64,000 bases of DNA, taken from Methylomagnum ishizawai (GTDB lineage: Bacteria > Pseudomonadota > Gammaproteobacteria > Methylococcales > Methylococcaceae). The stretch spans positions 1,012,501 through 1,076,500 of the forward strand of contig NZ_AP019783.1 in assembly GCF_019670005.1 (NCBI RefSeq). The letters are read 5' to 3'. Below the pieces are notes generated by a model, which did not search any database, was not told the DNA's origin, and saw only the letters and a program-made list of their open reading frames with translations. Shown in pieces: positions 20,463 through 29,183 of the stretch; position 1 is the first letter of the stretch, and every line of letters starts with the position of its first letter. Made by a program: the position numbers and the translations under genes.

Positions 20463-21791
20463 GTGAGTAATATCAGCTCCTCCTTATCTAATCGCTTCGG
20501 GAGGCTTACCGAACTGAGGCAAAGGCTTTTGTTTGTGTTGGGTGCTCTTATCGTATATCGTGTGGGCTCTCATATCCCGATACCCGGTATAGATCCAAGA
20601 GCCTTGGCTGCGATGTTTGCTAATCAAGGAAGTTCCATCCTTGATATGGTGAATATGTTCTCTGGGGGAGCTTTAAAAAGGCTAAGTATTTTTGCTCTCG
20701 GAATTATGCCTTATATTTCTGCATCAATTATTGTGCAGTTAATGACGGGTGTAGTGCCAAAGTTGGAGCAAATTAAAAAAGAAGGGGAATCTGGGAGAAA
20801 AAAGTTAAATCAATATACCCGTTATGGAACTGTGTTTTTAGCCACGTTTCAGTCTATAGGAATAGCCTTTGCTTTGCAAAACCAATCCGCAGCTGGATTC
20901 CCGGTAGTGATCCATCCGGGTGCCCAGTTCGTGTTTGTTACCGCTACTTCTTTAGTATGCGGTACTATTTTTTTAATGTGGTTAGGTGAGCAAGTTACTG
21001 AGAGAGGAATAGGAAACGGCATATCCATAATTATCTTTTCTGGTATTGTTGCGGGATTGCCTACGGCAATAGGAGGTACATTAGAGTTAGCTAGGACAGG
21101 TGAGCTTAGCCCTTTTAGTATCATCGTATTGTTTTCTATCGCGCTAGCGGTAACAACGCTAGTAGTGTTCGTAGAGCGAGGTCAGCGTCGGATTACTATC
21201 AATTATGCCAAAAGGCAGGATGGTCGTAGGATGTATGCTGCTCACAAAAGCTTCCTGCCTCTTAAGCTTAATATGTCAGGTGTTATTCCTCCGATATTCG
21301 CTTCCAGTATAATATTATTTCCTGCGACTTTGGCAGGATGGTTTGGAAATAACGAAAGCTTGGTTTGGCTTCAGGATATAGCGGCTACTCTTTCTCCTGG
21401 TCAACCGCTATATGTGTTTTTCTACGCAACGGCTATAGTTTTTTTCTGCTTTTTCTATGCGGCTCTGGTTTTCAATTCGAACGAGACGGCTGAGAATCTA
21501 AAAAAGTCTGGTGCATTTATACCTGGGGTCAGGCCTGGACAGCATACCGCGAACTATATAGATAGTGTTATGACCAGATTGACTTTGGTTGGCGCAATGT
21601 ATATTACTTCGGTATGTTTATTGCCTGAATTTTTGATATTGTATTGGAATGTGCCTTTTTATTTTGGAGGAACCTCGTTACTGATTATTGTTGTTGTGGT
21701 TATGGATTTTATGTCCCAAATTCAAACCTATATAATATCTCATCAGTACGAAGGGCTTTTGAAAAAAACAAATATGGCAAAAGCTGACTAA
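20463..21791 (+). CDS. secY: preprotein translocase channel subunit SecY
   Basis: 442-residue inner-membrane protein with ten transmembrane helices forming the Sec channel. GTG start at 20463 directly after the rplO stop. Conserved blocks include [10 protein letters not shown], the plug region [20 protein letters not shown], and the ribosome-contact loop [20 protein letters not shown]. The sequence around the stop is a 10-bp tandem duplication (21781-21800). Confidence 0.98.
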   Translation: MSNISSSLSNRFGRLTELRQRLLFVLGALIVYRVGSHIPIPGIDPRALAAMFANQGSSILDMVNMFSGGALKRLSIFALGIMPYISASIIVQLMTGVVPKLEQIKKEGESGRKKLNQYTRYGTVFLATFQSIGIAFALQNQSAAGFPVVIHPGAQFVFVTATSLVCGTIFLMWLGEQVTERGIGNGISIIIFSGIVAGLPTAIGGTLELARTGELSPFSIIVLFSIALAVTTLVVFVERGQRRITINYAKRQDGRRMYAAHKSFLPLKLNMSGVIPPIFASSIILFPATLAGWFGNNESLVWLQDIAATLSPGQPLYVFFYATAIVFFCFFYAALVFNSNETAENLKKSGAFIPGVRPGQHTANYIDSVMTRLTLVGAMYITSVCLLPEFLILYWNVPFYFGGTSLLIIVVVVMDFMSQIQTYIISHQYEGLLKKTNMAKAD

Positions 21792-21852
21792 AGCTGACTA
21801 GAGCGTTCAAATGGATTTACGTGGTATCATTATTTTTAAATGAGGAATAAGT

Positions 21853-21966
21853 ATGAAGGTTCGTGCGTCTGTAAAAAGAATTTGCCGGAACTGCAAGGTA
21901 CTGAAGCGAAAAGGCATTGTGCGTATAATTTGCAAAGATGCCAGGCACAAACAAAGGCAAGGTTAA
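21853..21966 (+). CDS. rpmJ: 50S ribosomal protein L36, zinc-ribbon form
   Basis: 37 residues, too short for usual open-frame cutoffs: [20 protein letters not shown] followed by [17 protein letters not shown]. The zinc ligands Cys11, Cys14, Cys27 and His32 are all present. It occupies its conserved slot between secY and rpsM, with GAGGAATAAGT just before the ATG. Confidence 0.97.
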   Translation: MKVRASVKRICRNCKVLKRKGIVRIICKDARHKQRQG

Positions 21967-21995
21967 TTTCGTTTTAGTTTTTGGAGGTTATATAG

Positions 21996-22352
21996 ATGGC
22001 TCGTATAGCTGGAGTAAATATTCCAGATCATAAGCATTTGGGCATCTCTCTTACTGCAATTTATGGTATAGGGAAAACAAGAGCATCGCTTATTTGTGAA
22101 AGTTTAGGATTGGATCCTTCGATTAAAGTAAAAACTTTAGAAGAAGCAGATATAGAACGCATTCGTGAGCAAGTTGCTAAGTTCACTGTTGAAGGTGATT
22201 TGCGCCGCGAAACGGCTATGAGTATCAAAAGATTGATGGATTTAGGCTGCTACCGTGGATTGCGTCATAGGAGGGGGTTGCCAGTAAATGGACAAAGAAC
22301 TCGTACCAATGCTCGCACAAGAAAAGGCCCGCGTCGTCCAATTCGCAAGTAA
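21996..22352 (+). CDS. rpsM: 30S ribosomal protein S13
   Basis: 118 residues. [21 protein letters not shown] is the family start; the basic C-terminal tail [16 protein letters not shown] contacts P-site tRNA. TTGGAGGTT precedes the start. First gene of the alpha section. Confidence 0.98.
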   Translation: MARIAGVNIPDHKHLGISLTAIYGIGKTRASLICESLGLDPSIKVKTLEEADIERIREQVAKFTVEGDLRRETAMSIKRLMDLGCYRGLRHRRGLPVNGQRTRTNARTRKGPRRPIRK

Positions 22353-22377
22353 AATTTAGTTCATAAGAGGTTCGGAT

Positions 22378-22764
22378 ATGGCAGCTTCTAGCCGTCCAGT
22401 AAAAAAAATAAAGCGCGATATATCTGATGGAATAGTTCATATCAGCGCTTCCTTTAATAATACAATTATTACTATTACTGATCGAAAAGGTAACACGTTG
22501 GCGTGGGCAACGGCAGGTGCTTCTGGATTTCGGGGTTCGCGTAAAAGCACACCATTTGCTGCTCAAGTCGCAGCAGAGAAAGTTGGTAATATAGTTAAAG
22601 AATTTGGTGTAAAAAATTTAGATGTCAAGATTAAAGGTCCTGGCCCAGGTCGGGAGTCAGCAGTTAGATCTTTGAATAATCTCGGCTTTAAAATTGTTAA
22701 CATACTTGACGATACGCCAATTCCACATAATGGATGTCGTCCACCTAAGCGTCGCCGAGTTTAA
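22378..22764 (+). CDS. rpsK: 30S ribosomal protein S11
   Basis: 128 residues. On the 30S platform near the E-site mRNA. Conserved [19 protein letters not shown] and the C-terminal [12 protein letters not shown]. Confidence 0.98.
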   Translation: MAASSRPVKKIKRDISDGIVHISASFNNTIITITDRKGNTLAWATAGASGFRGSRKSTPFAAQVAAEKVGNIVKEFGVKNLDVKIKGPGPGRESAVRSLNNLGFKIVNILDDTPIPHNGCRPPKRRRV

Positions 22765-22791
22765 TGTTAAAGATTTAAGGGTTTTTTGGTT

Positions 22792-23412
22792 ATGGCTAGA
22801 TATTTAGGTCCAAAGTGCAAGTTAAGCAGAAGAGAAGGCACCGATTTGTTTCTCAAAGCGAGAGGCAAATCGATAGATTCAAAATGTAAAATAGATCAGC
22901 AACCGGGGCAGCACGGCCAAAAGCGGACCCGGATGTCTGATTATGCGACTCAGCTCCGTGAGAAGCAGAAGTTAAGAAGAATCTACGGTGTTTTAGAGCG
23001 ACAGTTCCGTAATTATTATAAGGCAGCGGCTCAAAAGAAAGGTTCAACCGGCCAGAATCTTTTGAACATGTTGGAATCCCGTCTGGATAATGTTGTATAT
23101 AGGATGGGGTTCGCTGCTACAAGGTCCGAGGCCCGTCAATTAGTCAGTCACAAAGCCATCAAGGTAAATGGTAGTGTTCTTAACATACCATCTTATCAAG
23201 TTCAGGCTGGGGATATAGTTAGCGTACGAGAGAAATCTCAATCGCAGCTTAGAATAAAGGATGCTTTGGGCGTTGCTGAGCAATATGGGTTTCCTGTTTG
23301 GTTGGAAGTGGACGCCAAAAAAATGCAAGGGTTGTTTAAATCAGTGCCCGAGCGTAATGACTTAGGGTCTGATATTAACGAGCAATTGGTAGTAGAGTTG
23401 TACTCTAAATAA
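22792..23412 (+). CDS. rpsD: 30S ribosomal protein S4
   Basis: 206 residues from ATG 22792, the E. coli length. Primary 16S rRNA binder with an S4 domain ([21 protein letters not shown]). Represses the alpha operon in E. coli; the target there is before rpsM. This is the zinc-free form, lacking the clustered N-terminal cysteines. Confidence 0.98.
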   Translation: MARYLGPKCKLSRREGTDLFLKARGKSIDSKCKIDQQPGQHGQKRTRMSDYATQLREKQKLRRIYGVLERQFRNYYKAAAQKKGSTGQNLLNMLESRLDNVVYRMGFAATRSEARQLVSHKAIKVNGSVLNIPSYQVQAGDIVSVREKSQSQLRIKDALGVAEQYGFPVWLEVDAKKMQGLFKSVPERNDLGSDINEQLVVELYSK

Positions 23413-23426
23413 ATTAGCGGAATTCA

Positions 23427-24422
23427 ATGCAAAGCCATTTTGCTAACTTGATTAAGCCTCGTTTAGTCGACGTAAATCAGATAGATAAAAACAGTGCTAG
23501 GATAGTCATCGAGCCTTTAGAGCGCGGATTCGGGCATACCCTTGGAAACGCTTTAAGGCGGGTACTGTTGTCTTCTATACCTGGTTGCGCGGTGACTGAA
23601 GTCTCTATTGATGGTGTAGAGCATGAATATACGACCATTGATGGGGTACGCGAAGATATCATTGATATTTTGCTAAATTTGAAGAATTTAGCTATCCGTA
23701 TACATGAGGGTAACGAAGCTACGCTTAAAATCAATAAGAGCGGTGCTGGTCCGGTTACTGCTGCGGATATTCAATTAACCCATGATGCTGAAGTGGTGAA
23801 TCCAGATATGGTAATCGCCAACCTAACGCATTCTGGAAAGTTGAGTGCGACTTTAAAAGTTGAAAAAGGAAGAGGCTACCAGCCAGTTAGTGTAAGAAAT
23901 CTTACCCAAACTGATGCCGTAGTCGGTGTGCTATACGTCGATGCATCGTTTAGTCCGATTAAGCGGGTTTCCTATTTGGTGGAAAGCGCTCGGGTTGAAC
24001 AACGTACCGACTTGGATAAGCTGATTCTTGAGATTGAAACGAATGGCACCCTTGATCCAGAAGAAGCCGTTCGTCAAGCAGCTTCTATATTGAACGAACA
24101 TCTGTCTGTATTTATCTTTTTTAAGGGAGAGGATACGCCGGGTTCTTCAGACGAAAGGCCTCAGTTCGATCCAATGTTATTAAGGCCTGTTGATGATCTT
24201 GAGCTAACTGTTCGTTCGGCCAATTGTTTAAAAGCCGAAAATATCTTTTATATTGGGGATTTGATACAAAGAACCGAGGTTGATTTGTTGAAAACCCCTA
24301 ATCTTGGAAAAAAATCTCTTACAGAGATTAAAGATGTATTAGCTACCAAAGGTCTCTCCTTAGGGATGCGGCTTGAGAATTGGCCCCCAGAAAGCCTTAA
24401 AAGAGAGCAGCAAGAAGGATAA
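23427..24422 (+). CDS. rpoA: RNA polymerase alpha subunit
   Basis: 331 residues. The N-terminal domain (1-235) dimerises and assembles RNA polymerase ([22 protein letters not shown]). The C-terminal domain (about 250-331) binds UP elements and activators; it includes [17 protein letters not shown] and [16 protein letters not shown]. Located between rpsD and rplQ as in other gammaproteobacteria. Confidence 0.98.
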   Translation: MQSHFANLIKPRLVDVNQIDKNSARIVIEPLERGFGHTLGNALRRVLLSSIPGCAVTEVSIDGVEHEYTTIDGVREDIIDILLNLKNLAIRIHEGNEATLKINKSGAGPVTAADIQLTHDAEVVNPDMVIANLTHSGKLSATLKVEKGRGYQPVSVRNLTQTDAVVGVLYVDASFSPIKRVSYLVESARVEQRTDLDKLILEIETNGTLDPEEAVRQAASILNEHLSVFIFFKGEDTPGSSDERPQFDPMLLRPVDDLELTVRSANCLKAENIFYIGDLIQRTEVDLLKTPNLGKKSLTEIKDVLATKGLSLGMRLENWPPESLKREQQEG

Positions 24423-24434
24423 AGGTATAACAAT

Positions 24435-24800
24435 ATGCGTCACGGTAACGTTGGTAAAAAATTTAATATTAAAAGCGGTCATCGGGTCGCTTTATTTAGG
24501 AATTTGACGGCTTCTTTGATACATCATGAAGTAATTAGCACTACCTTGCCTAAAGCAAAAGAGTTGCGCAGGTACGCTGAGCCGTTGATTACCCTATCCA
24601 AGACGAATACCCTAGCGGCACGCCGTATAGCTTTTTCCCGCCTTAGGGATAGGGAGGCAGTAGTGAAGCTGTTTGACGAACTAGGACCACGTTTTAAGGA
24701 TAGGGCTGGTGGGTATTTAAGGATTTTAAAATGTGGCCTTAGAAGAGGAGATTCCGCTCCAATGGCTTATGTCGAGCTATTGGATAGGCCGGATATGTAA
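24435..24800 (+). CDS. rplQ: 50S ribosomal protein L17
   Basis: 121 residues ([23 protein letters not shown]). Located near the tunnel exit. Last gene of the ribosomal run; after it the sequence is non-coding for about 300 bases and the next genes are convergent. Confidence 0.98.
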   Translation: MRHGNVGKKFNIKSGHRVALFRNLTASLIHHEVISTTLPKAKELRRYAEPLITLSKTNTLAARRIAFSRLRDREAVVKLFDELGPRFKDRAGGYLRILKCGLRRGDSAPMAYVELLDRPDM

Positions 24801-25108
24801 TAGTCCTGTTTTCTTGCCTGTTTTGATGGTGGAAGGACGTTGTAAGTAAAGCTTGTGTAAAGCTTTTCCAGTATGCAAACCGTCCTTACCACCATTGTCC
24901 GCCTTGTCATCTCACATCAATGCTGAAATCTCCTTCAGATTAAGGCATACCCAACCGATTATCTCTTTCTATTCCGGCATAGTCAGTCTACTATGCTCGA
25001 TCGTCTAAGCATGACTCAGAATGAGCCTTTTCTATTCTGGTTTCATGTCCGCGCCATTGCTCCGCGTTTTTAAGTTTTCAACCGTATCGGATCGGATGGT
25101 GCGCCCCA
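24801..25108. other. intergenic region between rplQ and convergent batD
   Basis: No gene supported. It holds the nested inverted repeat at 24826-24895 and a smaller AATCT/AGATT repeat. As the gap between two converging transcription units it should contain the ends of both. No hairpin followed by a clear T-run was found on either strand. Confidence 0.6.
24826..24895. repeat. nested inverted repeat after rplQ (terminator candidate)
   Basis: Outer arms ATGGTGGAAGGACG (24826-24839) and CGTCCTTACCACCAT (24881-24895) pair over 14 bases with a single A bulge. The 41-base loop contains a second hairpin, AAAGCTT (24848-24854) with AAGCTTT (24860-24866). It could end transcription of the ribosomal run or be a small mobile or structured element. 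Confidence 0.5.
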
Positions 25109-26866
25109 TCAATGTTGAGGCTCTTTGTGCTGGATACTTGATGGACTAAGGTACAGCGGTTCCAGTGTTGGTTTGCGAGGGACATCCCTTGCCATGCTTT
25201 CGATATGGTCGCGGAAACTTTGCCATAGTCCTTGCCCTTCCCATGCCGATTGCCCGCGACCATAAAGGCATTGATCTAATAATTTGATCTCCTTGGCTAA
25301 ACGGCTTCCGTAGTGTTGTGGTTCCGAGCGAGGACGATGGTTATTGACCCAATCCGAGAGCGCTTTGCGCGCCGCTACCGCGTCGTTGGTTTTGCAGGCA
25401 TGTTCTATCGCTAATACAAGCTTATGGGTTGGAATCCCACCATCCGAATTGACCGGTATGGACGGCTTACGGTTGGAACGCTTGCTCAACCACCAAGCTA
25501 GGCCCGTGCTTATCCAGCCAAAACCAAACAGAAACACCAGCCAGAACCATGGCCCGCTTGTTTGGGAAACCGTGGCGGGTAGGGCAGCGTTTGGGGGTTC
25601 AGTGGTCCTGGATGGCTTGGACGCTTCCCCTGTTGGGGCGGGTGTTTCCGGGATTTGCCGCGTTGCCGCGGCTTGTACCGTCAAGGTTCGTTCCGGTATC
25701 CGGGCGGTTTCCATCCGGTTCTCCAGGGTATTCCACCAGGGGATTTCCAGGGCCGGGATGGTATAGGTGCCGGGTTTGGAAGCCATCATCGCGGTTTTTT
25801 CTTGGCGTATACCGATCAGGCCGGAAATGGATTTCTCCTCGTTCTGGATGGGCTGGTCGGGATACTGTTTGATCGCGTCCGGCAAAGCGGTGGCGGTGGC
25901 GCTGATCTCGGGTAGGAGCCCGACCGTCGCGCCTTGCGCTTTGAGTGTGAGGGTACGGGTCAAGGGGTCTCCCGCCATGGTTTTGGGGGGATTTTTGGCC
26001 CACGAATCTTCCAGCTCCAAATGCCCGGCGGGCAGCCAATGCCTGCCTTTGAACTCCGCGGGTACGGGGCGGACTTCGAGGGTGAGCGCTTCCGAAGCGA
26101 TGCGCTGGGTCCGGGTCTGTGGATTGAGGAAGGCATTGAACATGGAGCGGCTCCCGCCCGCCACCTGCATTTCCAGCCGCATGGGTTCGATCCGCAAGGG
26201 GCCGCTTTTTTGCGGGAACAGGGCATAGCGGATTTCCGTCATTTTGTATTGGACGCCGTTGCGGGTGACGATGCTGCTGGGGCTTTGCCCGTCGCCCAGG
26301 CGCTCGACCAAGGTGTCCGCCGCTTCGGGGGTGCTGAGACGGGCGTCGCCGAAGGCGATCCGGCTCAATACCCGCACGCTATAGATGACCTGGGCTTGCA
26401 CGTAGGGGTTTTTCGGTTCGGCCTCGACTTCCATGAAGACTTCCCCGTCGCCGCTGTTCCGGCGTTTGGCCGGGCCGGGCGCGACGGTGACCGAGAAGGG
26501 TTCGGAGCGGTCCTTGCCGAAGGCGATGGGCGGGATCGTCAAATTGCCCGCGTGTTTCGCCATCACGCTGACCTGCCATTCGATGCGGTGGCTGGCGTGG
26601 CCGTTGTTCAGGGAATATTGGTTGCTCTGCGATTGGCCCAGCACCTCGAAGTCTTGTTCCAGGGCGCTGAAATCGGGGTCGTCGTCGGGAGAGGCGTCGG
26701 CGGAAAAGATCAGGGTGAAGGACTCCCCCAGCGGGACCGGGTTGCGGTCCAGGCTGACCTCGATCCGGGCGGCCAGGCCAAGCCCCGCGTACAGGGCCAA
26801 TAGCGGCCCTAGCCACAGCCAGTGCCGCAGGGTTGCGCGTTTGCCCGTAGCCATCGGATTCACCAT
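25109..26866 (-). CDS. batD: BatD-like aerotolerance protein
   Basis: 585 residues. A hydrophobic N-terminal segment (LRHWLWLGPLLALYAGLGLAA) serves as signal, followed by a long periplasmic part with beta-rich repeats (RIEVSLDRNPVPLGESFTL opening), and one C-terminal membrane helix (WFWLVFLFGFGWISTGLAWWL) before a cytoplasmic tail. Start ATG 26866 overlaps the upstream stop (ATGGTGA) and has GGAG eight bases before it; a second Met is four codons later. Bat proteins occur with MoxR ATPases and VWA proteins; the biochemical role is unknown. Confidence 0.85.
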   Translation of the reverse strand: MVNPMATGKRATLRHWLWLGPLLALYAGLGLAARIEVSLDRNPVPLGESFTLIFSADASPDDDPDFSALEQDFEVLGQSQSNQYSLNNGHASHRIEWQVSVMAKHAGNLTIPPIAFGKDRSEPFSVTVAPGPAKRRNSGDGEVFMEVEAEPKNPYVQAQVIYSVRVLSRIAFGDARLSTPEAADTLVERLGDGQSPSSIVTRNGVQYKMTEIRYALFPQKSGPLRIEPMRLEMQVAGGSRSMFNAFLNPQTRTQRIASEALTLEVRPVPAEFKGRHWLPAGHLELEDSWAKNPPKTMAGDPLTRTLTLKAQGATVGLLPEISATATALPDAIKQYPDQPIQNEEKSISGLIGIRQEKTAMMASKPGTYTIPALEIPWWNTLENRMETARIPERTLTVQAAATRQIPETPAPTGEASKPSRTTEPPNAALPATVSQTSGPWFWLVFLFGFGWISTGLAWWLSKRSNRKPSIPVNSDGGIPTHKLVLAIEHACKTNDAVAARKALSDWVNNHRPRSEPQHYGSRLAKEIKLLDQCLYGRGQSAWEGQGLWQSFRDHIESMARDVPRKPTLEPLYLSPSSIQHKEPQH

Positions 26867-28740
26867 GGTTCCCGCTCCAAATTCTGTTGTTGTTGGCGTT
26901 GCCGGTATTGGTAATAAAACTTGCGCTTGAGCAAGCCGCCGGGATCGTCCGGGATGCGCCGGAGCCATTGTTCCTCGGCTTGCTGGATTTCGCCCTTGGC
27001 CGGGGATTCGGCGGGCTGTGCCTTGGGGTCGGCGTCGCCGGGGCGTTCCTGCTGCTCCGGTGGGGCGGCTTGGGGTTCCTGGGGTCCGGGCTGGGCCGGT
27101 TCCGGTTTGTCGCCTTTGCTCGGCGCTTGATCCTTGCCGTCGGCTTGGGGCCGGTCTTCGGGTTTTTGGCCGGATTCTTCGGGCTTGCCATCCGCCTCCT
27201 GGCTTTGCTCCGGGTTTTGTTCCTTCCCCTTTTGGCCGGGTTGCTGGTCCTGATCTTTGGGGGATTCCCCGCCTTGCCCTGACGGGTCTTTTTCCTTTTG
27301 ATCTTTTTTGTCCTGCTTGTCCTGCTTGTCCTGCTTGTCCTGCTTGTCCTGCTTGTCCTGCTTGTCTTGTTGCTGTTGCTTGCGTAGGGCTTCCTCGACC
27401 AACTGCTTGTTATAGGCGGCATCCTGGTTGTTGGGGTCGAGTTTCAAGGCTTGTTCGTAGGCTTGGATCGCGGCGGGGTATTGGCCTTGCTGGGCCAGGG
27501 CGTTGCCGCGGTTGTATTGGCTGTCGGCGGCGGGAAGTTTTTCCAACGCCTGGGCGGCTTGCGGGTATTGGCCGGCTTTGTATTCGGCGGCGGCTTTCCA
27601 CTCGGGGTTTTGGAAATGCTGGGCGGCTTGGTCGTATTGGCCCGCCTGGAGTTCCTTTTGCGCCCGTTGGTCGGGGGTGAGCCAAAGGTCTTGCCATTCC
27701 AGGGCTTGCGCGGAATCCGGGACCGGCGCGAGGACCAAGAGCAGCCAGATTCCCAGCCAGCCGCGCCGGAATGCCAGCGCCGCCAACGGCAACAGGACCG
27801 GCAATAGGAACACCCCGTCTTCGCGCCATTGGTCGATATGGACCTGCTCGCCGGTGGGGTCGCCGGATTGGGCGCGGTGGTCGAAAAAGCCGAGCAAGGC
27901 GTCGAGGTCGGCGGAGTCGGGCCGCAGGGCGCGGGACAGTCCGCCCCCGGCTTCCGCCAAACCGGCCAGGGCGGCGGCGTCGAGCCTCGGCACTTGGATA
28001 TTGCCCGCCGCGTCCTTGAGAAAGCCGCCTTCGGGCAGGGGAATGGGGGCGCCGTCCGGGGTGCCGGCGCCCAGCACCGAAACCCGGTAGCCTTCGGCGC
28101 GCAGCGCGGACGCGGTTTGCCCGGCTTCCGCCGCGCCTTCGCCGCTGGTGATGAGCAGCACGTCGCCGGATTTGAGTCCGGCTTGTTTCAGCAGGCGTTC
28201 CGCCGTGCGCAGCCCCGAATCGATGCGCTCGCCCTGGCCGGGCATGAGTCCGGGACTCAAGGCGGAGAGCTGGGCGGCGATGGTGGCCGCATCGTCGGTG
28301 AGCGGGGTGACGGCGAAGGCATCCCCGGCGTAGACCACCAGGGCGGTTTGGCCGTCCTTGCGGGCGCGGAGGATATCTTCGATCTTGAAGCGGGCGCGTT
28401 CCAAACGGCTGGGCTTGAGGTCGGCCGCGTTCATGGCCGGGGTGAGGTCCAGCACCAACACCAGGGCGGAGAGGTTGCGGAACACCGGCGCGGGCAGGCG
28501 TTCCCACACGGGACCGGCCAGGGCCAGCACGGCCAGGAACCCCGTCAGGGCGGTCAGCCACAGCCGGTGCCGGCTGTGGCGGGCGGGCGTTCCGATCAGG
28601 ATATGGGGCAACAGGGCGGGGTCGCAGTAGGACCGCCAGTCCTCGCCACCCCGTTGCCGCCGCCTCAGCGTCCAGAGCAAAGCGGCCAGGACGGGCAGCG
28701 CGAGCAGCCACCCAGGTCTCAGGAAATGGAAATCGGTCAT
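26860..28740 (-). CDS. BatB-BatC fusion: VWA-domain membrane protein with TPR tail
   Basis: 626 residues. Two N-terminal helices (FLRPGWLLALPVLAALLWTL and LWLTALTGFLAVLALAG), a VWA domain (about 90-290), a helix pair near 320-355, then TPR repeats (about 375-470) and a charged, low-complexity Gln/Lys/Asp/Pro tail. The metal site reads DLTPAMN instead of the usual DxSxS, so the central Ser residues are replaced by Thr and Ala. The tail contains a (KQD) run from a 9-bp DNA repeat. BatB and BatC are separate genes in many genomes; here they are one. No moxR, DUF58 or batA is adjacent in the window. Confidence 0.85.
   Translation of the reverse strand: MTDFHFLRPGWLLALPVLAALLWTLRRRQRGGEDWRSYCDPALLPHILIGTPARHSRHRLWLTALTGFLAVLALAGPVWERLPAPVFRNLSALVLVLDLTPAMNAADLKPSRLERARFKIEDILRARKDGQTALVVYAGDAFAVTPLTDDAATIAAQLSALSPGLMPGQGERIDSGLRTAERLLKQAGLKSGDVLLITSGEGAAEAGQTASALRAEGYRVSVLGAGTPDGAPIPLPEGGFLKDAAGNIQVPRLDAAALAGLAEAGGGLSRALRPDSADLDALLGFFDHRAQSGDPTGEQVHIDQWREDGVFLLPVLLPLAALAFRRGWLGIWLLLVLAPVPDSAQALEWQDLWLTPDQRAQKELQAGQYDQAAQHFQNPEWKAAAEYKAGQYPQAAQALEKLPAADSQYNRGNALAQQGQYPAAIQAYEQALKLDPNNQDAAYNKQLVEEALRKQQQQDKQDKQDKQDKQDKQDKQDKKDQKEKDPSGQGGESPKDQDQQPGQKGKEQNPEQSQEADGKPEESGQKPEDRPQADGKDQAPSKGDKPEPAQPGPQEPQAAPPEQQERPGDADPKAQPAESPAKGEIQQAEEQWLRRIPDDPGGLLKRKFYYQYRQRQQQQNLEREPW
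27308..27370. repeat. 9-bp tandem repeat (six exact units plus one variant)
   Basis: Unit TTGTCCTGC repeats six times exactly from 27308 to 27361, then a variant unit TTGTCTTGT. Read on the minus strand it encodes a Lys-Gln-Asp run inside the BatB-BatC fusion. The unit is a multiple of three, so copy-number change would alter length without shifting the frame. Confidence 0.97.
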
Positions 28741-28816
28741 CGCGGGAACGGGCTTGGAGTCATGGCCCGCTATCTTGGCGTGTGGGCGCGGGGTGTTCAA
28801 GCCCTGAAAGATCGGG

Positions 28817-28833
28817 GCGGGCGTCCTGCCCGC
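28817..28833. repeat. small GC palindrome (REP-like)
   Basis: GCGGGC (28817-28822), five-base GTCCT loop, GCCCGC (28828-28833), between the BatBC start and the next gene. The GGGGCGGGC core also occurs in the hairpin at 58767-58789, suggesting an interspersed GC palindrome family; the two copies are too short to prove it. Confidence 0.35.
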
Positions 28834-28843
28834 TGGATGGGGT

Positions 28844-29083
28844 TCAGGAGGGGCGGATTTCCTTGCGGGGCCGCAGGGCGACGACCGCTCGGCCGACGGG
28901 GGTCAGCATCTCGGGCCAGACCCAGGTTTTGGTGCCCTTGGGGAGGGTGCCGGTATCCATTTCGCATGCGGAAAGCAATTCCACATCGAAAAAAGCCGCC
29001 CCGTACTTGACGCCGCTATCGATGATTTTGGCAAAGCAATGGCAGCCGTTGAACGTGGCATTCACGATATCGCCTGGTTTCAT
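28844..29083 (-). CDS. small conserved-looking protein of unknown function
   Basis: 79 residues, cytoplasmic, no signal or membrane helix. Start ATG 29083 has a strong GAGGAGATCCCCC site, which makes it a credible gene. The sequence begins MKPGDIVNATFNGCHCFAKI and ends VALRPRKEIRPS; it has a Cys-His-Cys cluster (GCHC) near residue 14 and a third Cys (SACEMD) around 40, possibly a metal site. No family recognised. It is in line with the Bat genes (104 bases upstream) but too far to claim coupling. Confidence 0.6.
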   Translation of the reverse strand: MKPGDIVNATFNGCHCFAKIIDSGVKYGAAFFDVELLSACEMDTGTLPKGTKTWVWPEMLTPVGRAVVALRPRKEIRPS

Positions 29084-29183
29084 GGGGGATCTCCTCTGGC
29101 AATGGCGGGGTCCGCGCTGCCGGTGGGCACGCCGACAAGGTTTAGACGGGGCGGCGGCGGCGATATTCCCCGTCCAGCCCGCT

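Noticed and set aside
27308-27370. Possible CRISPR array
   Set aside because: Units are 9 bp without spacers; it is a coding tandem repeat.
27829-29010. 393-codon plus-strand frame over the Bat fusion
   Set aside because: Antisense to the VWA/TPR gene; no ribosome site or recognisable protein.
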